Assembly (NCBI GenBank): GCA_009780065.1
Contig: WRAS01000001.1
Span: 98,521-162,520 of the forward strand
Reading direction: 5' to 3'
Length of the DNA stretch: 64,000 nucleotides
Origin: Bacillota bacterium
Lineage (GTDB): Bacteria > Bacillota > Clostridia > Christensenellales > UBA1242
The translations under genes were made by a program, and so were the position numbers. Shown piece after piece: positions 56,541 through 64,000 of this stretch; positions within the stretch are counted from its first letter, which is position 1, and every line of letters starts with the position of its first letter. The notes under the pieces are model-generated. The model saw only the letters and a program-made list of their open reading frames with translations, had not been told where the DNA came from and searched no databases.

Positions 56541-59435
56541 TTACTTTTCGCTGCGAACCGAGAATTCTTCGTCATTTGCGTAACTGGTGTGTTTTTTTGA
56601 GATATGGCGTTTGAATTTAAAGCGACGTAGAGAGAACGCAACAAGCGCGAAAATTAACGCCAATGCCATGATAATTGATGGAATGATTAGGAAATCCAAT
56701 TGTCCGTCTCGTCTCGTTGGATCTGGCTCCGGGTCAATTGGTGGAAGTGTTCTGTCCGCTTCGGTAACCACTCTGTGGTGGGCGTCGTAATCAATGTTAC
56801 GGCGAGCGTTGTTAAATGCGTCTTCATCAATTTGAACAAGATTTATGGATGCAATTTCGACCTCGGCCCATACTGCACGCCATTCGTTTCCAAATTCGAC
56901 AACAAGCGACAAATCCATAGTAGCTTCCGAGTGTATAAAGAAACTGATTGTTGTCCAGAACCCTGTACCATCTCCGGCAAGGTGGTATGTTGCCATTCGA
57001 TTAAGATAGTATGGTTTCATATCCACAAAGCCACCATCAAAACCATCCAGTCTAAAGGTAATTCCATAGTCTATGTCATCTGGTTCATCCATTAAAAACC
57101 CGTCTGTATTAAAATGTGGAATACGTTCATAGGTTATTGCTTGCCCAGTTCCCGGAATAATGCGCAATGTTATTTGGTATTCAAAAAACATTCCACCTTG
57201 AAGTTCTTCGGTAAGTGTGTTGGAAACAGTTGTGTGTTGGTGTTGGTTGGTTTGTATTCTTAGGATATTGTTAAAGACGGTTGCATTGGCTTGTCCTGTA
57301 GCATCTGGGACAAAGAACATGCTTTCTCCATCAATCTCGAAAGTTACAGGGTTGCCAAGGTTTGCATACGCGTTAACTTCGCTCTGGTTGATGGTGTCAC
57401 GTGTTGTAACCGACATGTTGTCAATAAAAACTATACCAGGTGCACTTTCCGTTTCTTCGGTTCCCATTATGAAAGAAATAGAAACACTGCGTGATGTGAA
57501 TTCTGAATCACGAATTGCAAATGAAAACGGCTGCCAAGGAACGAATCTGTCCAGTGGGGTTAGTGGGGTGTGACTGAGATTGATTCGAGAAATTTCGCGC
57601 CCGCCGAAATCTATGACAGCATAGAGCGTCATTGTGTCGCCCACATGCGGAACAAATTTTGCCATATCAAACCGGATGATGTTATATACACCGCGTTCTA
57701 GTGCGAATTCGTTACTTTCTAATCTTTGCCATGTATTACCACGGTTCTGAAGCATGTATATGTTGTTGTTTGGACTGAAGCCCCCTATAGGGCCTGGATT
57801 AATTGCATTACCATAGTTGCTTGCACCACCAAGACTGGCAAAGCGTGCCCAGTGTGTGTCTTGAGTGTTCACAATACCACTAAGTACAAGAGATTCTTCG
57901 CCATATGTATGTGTCCAACCGGTTGCACGAAGTGGGAAAGGTGTATTCACATTATTAATGGTTCCAAAGTTAAAGTGCGAGTTATTAATTGGGGAAACTG
58001 CCTCGGCTTCGTCACGCTGTGTTAGATAAAACACATGCAAGTCATGACGGTTTGATTCAAAGTATTCGTTGGATATGCGTACAATTGAAAAATCATCAAT
58101 TAAAATCCAGCCAGTAGAAAACACACCATCCTCGCCAATCCAGAATTCAATTTCCAGTTCAATGTCTTCTAATACGGCACCAAGTACAAAGAATGTATTA
58201 AGACTCCAATTGTTTCTGTTTGATTCTGGTTGGGTGATTGTTGGGATATGACCACTGTCAAAACGTTGGATTGTGTTTTGAAGGTGTGTAGGAACTTCGC
58301 GTGTGTCGCGTGTGCGGATGCTGGCGTTACCTAGGCTGTAGAAACTGATCATGTATACCAAATTACGCTCTATTGTAAATGGTGTCTCCAATTGTAGACT
58401 TGCATAGTTTTCATGAGCAGCCAACAACATAACATCATGTGCATGACCACCACTGTGTCCCCATAAAAAGTTAACATCTTCGAAATTCAGTGTGTTTGGC
58501 ACGTTTGGTGTCATTATTGACGTGTTCATGTGTACGTCTGTTTGACGGTCGAAGGCACGAACAAAATTACCAAAATCGTATTCGTCAGTTTTCTCGTCAT
58601 GTTGTCTTAAATCTATTTCACGAATAAAAATATTGTTGCGGTCTTGTTCGTCTTCTAGGCGTGTTTCAAAATCGCCTTGTGTTGTTTCCCAAACACGCAC
58701 ATTGTTATAAAATACGATACCACGGCTGGATGTGTCGCGTGTGCCAAGGTAAAGTCCAAGTTGCATGGATACGGCTTCTCGCGCGTCTGTACGTACAAAG
58801 AAACTTGCAGTTCGCCATGCACTGGCGTTTGGGTCATCCACGTATTGGTCTACGATTTGGTGAATTTGGATGCTGGTATCAATGTCTTGTGTTAGTGGGT
58901 GTGAGGATAAAAGATAAACTGCGTTGTTACTTGCAACAGCATAAAAGTCTACTTCGACAATAAAATAACCGCCAGCATAGAACTCGATATCTTGGCTGGT
59001 GAAGCCTACGTTGGCGACTTCGTTCTCGCTTCGGTTGGTCATGACTAGAAAGTTAATGTCTGTAAAGTCAGTGGGTGGAAGTGTTTGTGTAAAAGACAAA
59101 TTTTCAAGGTTGTTGCTGGAAATAAATTCGTCGTAACGGAACATATTTACAACACCGCCAAGTGCACGGCCAGAAGATCGTTCTTGGTTCCATCCAGGTA
59201 CAGAGTTCGAGAATACACTAGGTGCACTTTCGTAGAAATTCGGGTTGGCAATACTGTCAATTGGTCCGCCAGAAAATGCAACTAAGGATTGTTGTGGTGG
59301 GGTGTGGCGGAAAGCCTCTGGCGTAAATGCCCGAACCAAAGGAGTCAAAGCAGTGGATACAGGCAACGAAGCCAAAAGAAAAGCCATCGCAATTAAAAAG
59401 GCTAATATTTTTGTTCTCTTTCGTCCTACTATCAT
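56541..59435 (-). CDS. Large surface protein with carbohydrate-binding-like beta modules and C-terminal TM
   Basis: Signal peptide IAMAFLLASLPVSTALTPLVRA; repeated ARFxSLG/WxxxxFxxxxxExxSxxLxxxLG-type blocks; C-term IIPSIIMALALIFALVAFSLRRFKFKR. SD aaagga. Confidence 0.8.
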   Translation of the reverse strand: MIVGRKRTKILAFLIAMAFLLASLPVSTALTPLVRAFTPEAFRHTPPQQSLVAFSGGPIDSIANPNFYESAPSVFSNSVPGWNQERSSGRALGGVVNMFRYDEFISSNNLENLSFTQTLPPTDFTDINFLVMTNRSENEVANVGFTSQDIEFYAGGYFIVEVDFYAVASNNAVYLLSSHPLTQDIDTSIQIHQIVDQYVDDPNASAWRTASFFVRTDAREAVSMQLGLYLGTRDTSSRGIVFYNNVRVWETTQGDFETRLEDEQDRNNIFIREIDLRQHDEKTDEYDFGNFVRAFDRQTDVHMNTSIMTPNVPNTLNFEDVNFLWGHSGGHAHDVMLLAAHENYASLQLETPFTIERNLVYMISFYSLGNASIRTRDTREVPTHLQNTIQRFDSGHIPTITQPESNRNNWSLNTFFVLGAVLEDIELEIEFWIGEDGVFSTGWILIDDFSIVRISNEYFESNRHDLHVFYLTQRDEAEAVSPINNSHFNFGTINNVNTPFPLRATGWTHTYGEESLVLSGIVNTQDTHWARFASLGGASNYGNAINPGPIGGFSPNNNIYMLQNRGNTWQRLESNEFALERGVYNIIRFDMAKFVPHVGDTMTLYAVIDFGGREISRINLSHTPLTPLDRFVPWQPFSFAIRDSEFTSRSVSISFIMGTEETESAPGIVFIDNMSVTTRDTINQSEVNAYANLGNPVTFEIDGESMFFVPDATGQANATVFNNILRIQTNQHQHTTVSNTLTEELQGGMFFEYQITLRIIPGTGQAITYERIPHFNTDGFLMDEPDDIDYGITFRLDGFDGGFVDMKPYYLNRMATYHLAGDGTGFWTTISFFIHSEATMDLSLVVEFGNEWRAVWAEVEIASINLVQIDEDAFNNARRNIDYDAHHRVVTEADRTLPPIDPEPDPTRRDGQLDFLIIPSIIMALALIFALVAFSLRRFKFKRHISKKHTSYANDEEFSVRSEK

Positions 59436-59632
59436 TTTTAATTTCCTTTATAAATGACATCATGGGCATATGCCCAAATTTAAAACTTATTCTATTGTTC
59501 CTCTTTTAGCAACAAAGAATACAACACCTTACCACAGAACGTACTAAAAAATCAAGCAAAAAAAAATTCAAAAACATCTATGCAAAATCGACAATTTGTG
59601 TTAGGGTTTTAGGTAAAGGAGATTTTTAACTC

Positions 59633-61153
59633 ATGAAACTTGCATTAATTGAAATGGGGACTAGTAACTTTCGTTTGATTCTTTCCCACATTAAAGAGGG
59701 CGAGTATTTTGTTCCATATAAAACAATTACCGAAGCCGTAGGAATCGAGGAACAAATAAACTCGGATGCGATGATATCTTCCACAAGGTTTCGCGAATGC
59801 TCTAGTATTCTTCAAATGTTCAAGAGTATTATTGATGCCGAGGGTATAAAGGATATCCAAGTTATTGCAACAAACAGCCTTTCGCATGCAAAGAACTATC
59901 AATCATTTATCGAGGATGCCAAAACACAATTGGGAACAGATGTTCGTGTTATGTCGCCAGAAGGTGAGATGAGTGCGTTATACAGTGCGGTGACAAATAC
60001 ACTGGACGTGCAAAAAGGTACGGTGGTCAGCATCACAACCCAGTGCGTTCGTATAATTAACTATAACCGTAGAATAATTTTGGAAAGCGCAGTTATACCC
60101 ATTGGCACGTTCGGAATATTTAAACAAAGTTCAGACCCAGAAAAGGCAATAGAAGCATTTACCGAGCAATTGAAGAAACACGCCACCATTTTTGAAAACA
60201 TGGATGCAGAAGGTTTGATTATTGGTGTGGGGGAGACATTTTCCGCTTATTCACGTCTTGCGCGTAAAATTACAAAGTACTCTGTGGATATTGAACATAA
60301 CTATCATACATGTAACGAAACATTCGACAAGGTTTTTACGTTTATTAAAGACCTTGATCCAGAAAAGCGTGCAAGGATGAAAGGGGTGTCCACACAGTCC
60401 ATATCTGCTGTGCTTGGTGGTCTTTGTATTATGACCGCGATACTACGTTTTACTGGTGTAAAAAATATTGTAGTAGGAAACATTTACCGCAACAAAGGTC
60501 TGTTGTTTCAGCACACAATTCCATTTACAAGCGAGCGACCAATGCCAGACCTTTTGGGCTATTGCCTAGAGATGACAAAAGACTTTACCGGTTTGGACAA
60601 GGAATCTGGGACACGTATGTATGAACTTGGCCTGATGCTGTTTAAACAATTAAAAGTTCTTCATAAACTGCCGCGTGGTTATGCCAAAGTTCTTCGTGTG
60701 GCGGCACAGTTATATAAACTGGGCGGTGTTGTTAATCCAGTCACGCATGAAAGAAATAACTATCACGCAATTATGAATTCCACACTTTACGGCATTTGTC
60801 ACAAAGATATCGTGCTTGCCTCGTTCTGTGCTGCACAAAAGCGCTGGGAGGACTTTAACCTGTCAGAATGGGTACGCTACAAAGATATCATGACAGAATT
60901 TGACCTTGACGCCGTGCGCAAGATTTCCAATATTCTTGCCATTGCAGACGCCCTTAATATTCGAAACAAAGACGTTGTAAAAGACATAACATGCGATATT
61001 TTGGGGGACAGTGTTATTATTAAATTGGTGACCGATACGGATACAAAATCGTTAAAAGTGGATCCAAAGGCGGCACAAATTGAAATTTATTTTGCAAAAA
61101 AATATGCCAGCGAATTTGAAAGGGCATTTAAAAAGAAACTAGAGGTACTTTAA
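59633..61153 (+). CDS. Ppx/GppA-family protein with degenerate catalytic motifs
   Basis: IEMGTSNFRLIL; TNSLSHAKNYQSFIEDA; SPEGEMSALYSAV; C-terminal HD-like fold with YKLGG in place of HDIG and SITTQCVRI in place of DIGGGSTE. Confidence 0.75.
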   Translation: MKLALIEMGTSNFRLILSHIKEGEYFVPYKTITEAVGIEEQINSDAMISSTRFRECSSILQMFKSIIDAEGIKDIQVIATNSLSHAKNYQSFIEDAKTQLGTDVRVMSPEGEMSALYSAVTNTLDVQKGTVVSITTQCVRIINYNRRIILESAVIPIGTFGIFKQSSDPEKAIEAFTEQLKKHATIFENMDAEGLIIGVGETFSAYSRLARKITKYSVDIEHNYHTCNETFDKVFTFIKDLDPEKRARMKGVSTQSISAVLGGLCIMTAILRFTGVKNIVVGNIYRNKGLLFQHTIPFTSERPMPDLLGYCLEMTKDFTGLDKESGTRMYELGLMLFKQLKVLHKLPRGYAKVLRVAAQLYKLGGVVNPVTHERNNYHAIMNSTLYGICHKDIVLASFCAAQKRWEDFNLSEWVRYKDIMTEFDLDAVRKISNILAIADALNIRNKDVVKDITCDILGDSVIIKLVTDTDTKSLKVDPKAAQIEIYFAKKYASEFERAFKKKLEVL

Positions 61154-61166
61154 ACAAGTACCTTTT
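61143..61166 (+). terminator. Weak Rho-independent terminator overlapping the stop codon
   Basis: AGGTACTT-TAAAC-AAGTACCTTTT. Confidence 0.5.
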
Positions 61167-61193
61167 AATTTATATCTATTATAGGAGAATTCT

Positions 61194-62123
61194 ATGAGAA
61201 AGGAAAATGTCGATATTCTTATTATTGGCGGAGGTCCTGCAGGTCTTACCGCGGGAGTATATGCAGCACGTTCCGGAAGTAAAACGATTATTATTGAAGA
61301 CAAAATTTGTGGTGGGCAGATTCTGCAAACCGGTAAACCCGTTGTAAATATGCCTGGTATTGTGTCTATCAGCGGCGTTGATTTATCCGAGGCACTAGCA
61401 ACACAAGCCGAAGAAAGTGGTGCAACAATTGTTTACGATGAAATAACCCAAATCAAGTTTTCAAAGAAAAAGTGTGGTACGCACAAAATATCCACCAGTG
61501 ACACAGAATTCAGTGCAAAGGCGGTAATTATCGCAACTGGCGCAGAGCCGCGTAAAGTCGGCGCGATTAACGAAGAAAAATTTGATGGACGCGGTATACA
61601 TTACTGTGGGCTTTGTGATGGTGCATTTTACAAAGACAAAGATATTGTGGTGGTTGGGGGTGGCAACAGCGCGGTTGAGGAGGTAATATACCTGGCAACA
61701 CTTTGCAGTGGCGTTATAATCGTTAATGCGACAGAGAATTTCAACGCGCATTCAACTACGGTGGAAAAACTTGGGAGTCTTAAAAATATAAAGGGCATCT
61801 ACCACAACCACACAGTGGAAAAATTTAATGGCGATAAAAAGATTGAATCTCTTGATATCAAAGGCACAAATGGTAAACAAACCACAATAAAGTGCGAGGG
61901 GGTGTTTGTTGCAATTGGCCGTGCGCCGTCTACCAAGATACTTGGCGATGCGATTAAATTGGATAATAGCGGATATATCATTGCGGATAATCAAATGCGG
62001 ACGAATATTCATGGTGTTTTTGTGGCAGGTGATGTTCGTGTAAAAGATGTTAGACAACTTGTCACTGCGTGCTCTGATGGTGCAATCGCAGCAACTAGCG
62101 CCAGTGCATATATAAAGGAATGA
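61194..62123 (+). CDS. trxB: Thioredoxin-disulfide reductase-like flavoprotein
   Basis: GGGPAGLTAGVYAARSG, CGLCDGAF redox motif, GGGNSAVEE, VAGDVR. Confidence 0.9.
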   Translation: MRKENVDILIIGGGPAGLTAGVYAARSGSKTIIIEDKICGGQILQTGKPVVNMPGIVSISGVDLSEALATQAEESGATIVYDEITQIKFSKKKCGTHKISTSDTEFSAKAVIIATGAEPRKVGAINEEKFDGRGIHYCGLCDGAFYKDKDIVVVGGGNSAVEEVIYLATLCSGVIIVNATENFNAHSTTVEKLGSLKNIKGIYHNHTVEKFNGDKKIESLDIKGTNGKQTTIKCEGVFVAIGRAPSTKILGDAIKLDNSGYIIADNQMRTNIHGVFVAGDVRVKDVRQLVTACSDGAIAATSASAYIKE

Positions 62124-63418
62124 AGTATTTCGGAACTGATGGGATAAGAGGACGTGTAGGTGAACTCTTTTCCCCAAATTTTGTACAAAAGGTTGCAATG
62201 GCGGTTGCAGCCTTTTTAAATGAAAATGGAGCAACGCAAATCGTTATCGGTCACGATACGCGAGATAGTTGTGATTGGATAGTTACGATGTTTTGTAACG
62301 TGTTGGAAAAGGCGGGGATTGATGTTTTAAATATGGGTGTTGTGCCGACAATTGCGGTATCGTTTGTCACGCGAGAACTGGGATGTGGTATGGGAATAAT
62401 GATTACTGCCAGCCACAATAGTGCTGAGTGGAATGGTATTAAACTATTTACCCATGACGGCGGAAAGATTTCTGAAAAAGACATAGAAAGGCTAGAGCAA
62501 TTAATTGATGTGGCAATTCTTTCCAAATCTAATAAAGCATTAGTTGATCTTTGGACTTCGTATTTGGTTGAATTCTTTCGGGAATCTTTCATTGGAAAAA
62601 AACTTCCGCATATTGTGATAGATTGCGCTAATGGAAGCGGTGCGGATATCGCGCGCAATGTGCTTGGGCAACTTGGTTTTAATTTCGAGTTAATCAATGT
62701 GCAAAGCAATGGTAAAGACATAAACGAAGACTGTGGTGCAGTTTATCCAGAGAATCTGCAAACAAAGGTAAGAAAAGGGCAAATAGGTTTTTCTTTTGAT
62801 GGAGACGCTGACAGGTGCGTTGTAATAGACGAAAGTGGCAATGTTGTGCATGGAGACAGATTGCTTGCTGCTTTGGGTAAATATGTAAATGTTAGCAAAA
62901 TTGCAGCCACAGTTTTATTTAATGGTGGCGCCGAAGAATACCTTAAATCGAATGGAATTTTATTAATAAAAACACCTGTGGGAGATAAATATATCAAGAC
63001 TGCAATGCAGGAAAATAACCTAGTAATTGGTGGCGAGACCAGCGGGCATATAATCTTTTCCGCACGTGGCATAAGTGACTATTATGTCGGAGATGGTTTA
63101 TATACCGCACTAATGACGTTAGAGATGATGGTTAATATAGATTTGAATTTAATGGATCTGACAAAGCAGATACTGTTGTACCCAAATGTGGTACACAATA
63201 TCAAAGCAACCAATACACAAAAAGACGCAATCAAAACAAAAGAATTTACCGAATTTGTAAAAAACCTTGAACAGCAAAACAAAGGTTATAGATTAATTAT
63301 TCGCCCAAGTGGAACCGAGGATGTAATAAGAATAAACGTAGAGGGCAAGTGCATCCAAAGATGTGAAGATATATTGATACTAATTATAGAAAAGATCAAT
63401 AAATATATTGAAGAATAA
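62120..63418 (+). CDS. glmM: Phosphoglucosamine mutase
   Basis: KYFGTDGIRGRVGE, ITASHN, DGDADRC, IIRPSGTEDVIRI. Confidence 0.93.
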   Translation: MKYFGTDGIRGRVGELFSPNFVQKVAMAVAAFLNENGATQIVIGHDTRDSCDWIVTMFCNVLEKAGIDVLNMGVVPTIAVSFVTRELGCGMGIMITASHNSAEWNGIKLFTHDGGKISEKDIERLEQLIDVAILSKSNKALVDLWTSYLVEFFRESFIGKKLPHIVIDCANGSGADIARNVLGQLGFNFELINVQSNGKDINEDCGAVYPENLQTKVRKGQIGFSFDGDADRCVVIDESGNVVHGDRLLAALGKYVNVSKIAATVLFNGGAEEYLKSNGILLIKTPVGDKYIKTAMQENNLVIGGETSGHIIFSARGISDYYVGDGLYTALMTLEMMVNIDLNLMDLTKQILLYPNVVHNIKATNTQKDAIKTKEFTEFVKNLEQQNKGYRLIIRPSGTEDVIRINVEGKCIQRCEDILILIIEKINKYIEE

Positions 63419-64000
63419 TATCCACAGTTTCATCAATGGATTTGTGATTTGTACTGTCAACCAGGATTGCATCTGGAACTCTGACAAGTGCACCAAAGGG
63501 TCTGTTGAAATCAATATAATCACGCTTTTTAATATGTTCTATAATGTTTTCCAGCGTTAAGTCGGGATTTTTAATATCATTCAGCCTTCTTTGGGCGCGG
63601 GTTTCGACGCTGGCGGTTAGATAGAATTTATACTTCGCGTTTGGCAGAACGACACTGGCGATATCTCTGCCATCTAAAATAATGCTTTGTTTATGCGCAA
63701 TTTGTTGCATTATTTTTGTTAACTTGTCTTTGACGCATTTATGGTAACTGATTTCTGTTGCTATCATTGAAATATCATGTTTTCTAATTTTGTGGGTTTT
63801 CTCATCTCCGTTTATAAATACATGTGTTTGATTATTTTTGATTTCCACATCCATATCAATATCATTCATGGCATGGTTAACTATGACCTCGTTAATATGG
63901 TCAATTTGGTTCTCCATTAAATAAACCGCCACTGCGCGATACAAAGCGCCCGTATCCAGAGCGGGGATATCCAGACGCATGCTTAACTCGCGCGCTATTG
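63396..64000 (-). CDS. cmk: Cytidylate kinase, partial at the right edge
   Basis: ...AIARELSMRLDIPALDTGALYRAVA...ILDGRDIASVVLPNAKYKFYLTASVETRAQRRLND; frame open to the window end. Confidence 0.85.
   Translation of the reverse strand, partial: IARELSMRLDIPALDTGALYRAVAVYLMENQIDHINEVIVNHAMNDIDMDVEIKNNQTHVFINGDEKTHKIRKHDISMIATEISYHKCVKDKLTKIMQQIAHKQSIILDGRDIASVVLPNAKYKFYLTASVETRAQRRLNDIKNPDLTLENIIEHIKKRDYIDFNRPFGALVRVPDAILVDSTNHKSIDETVDIILQYIY

Overview
AT-rich bacterial chromosome segment. Gene content (WalJ/YycJ-type hydrolase, RecD2, RsgA, PFOR, UvrAB, GlmM, TrxB, DUF421/DUF4363, SpoVB-like flippase) suggests an anaerobic Bacillota/Clostridia-like organism; this taxonomy is inference. I recognised no rRNA, tRNA, CRISPR array or transposase. 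Housekeeping genes are interspersed with very large, mostly membrane-anchored surface proteins: 1688+ aa (truncated at the left edge), 3777 aa with GLUG-type repeats, 1571 aa and 964 aa. The main unusual items are: (1) an unannotated 40-aa, 12-cysteine metallothionein-like peptide (27833-27955, -) in an operon with an XRE regulator carrying a 7-Cys tail, with a perfect palindrome at the predicted transcription start and a near-copy at 53340; (2) a recurrent architecture in which a -10 hexamer, often TGn-extended, ends 5-7 nt before the start codon with no Shine-Dalgarno, suggesting widespread leaderless transcription; (3) a Rho-like protein with an eroded P-loop and no C-terminus; (4) a Ppx/GppA homologue with both catalytic signatures lost; (5) a GlmS isomerase half without its glutaminase domain, starting at a 13-A tract; (6) helically phased DnaA boxes beside AT-rich hairpins at ~49.9 kb; (7) a frameshifted secreted protein with a C-rich motif. 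All homology calls are from reading motifs by eye; no database search was run.
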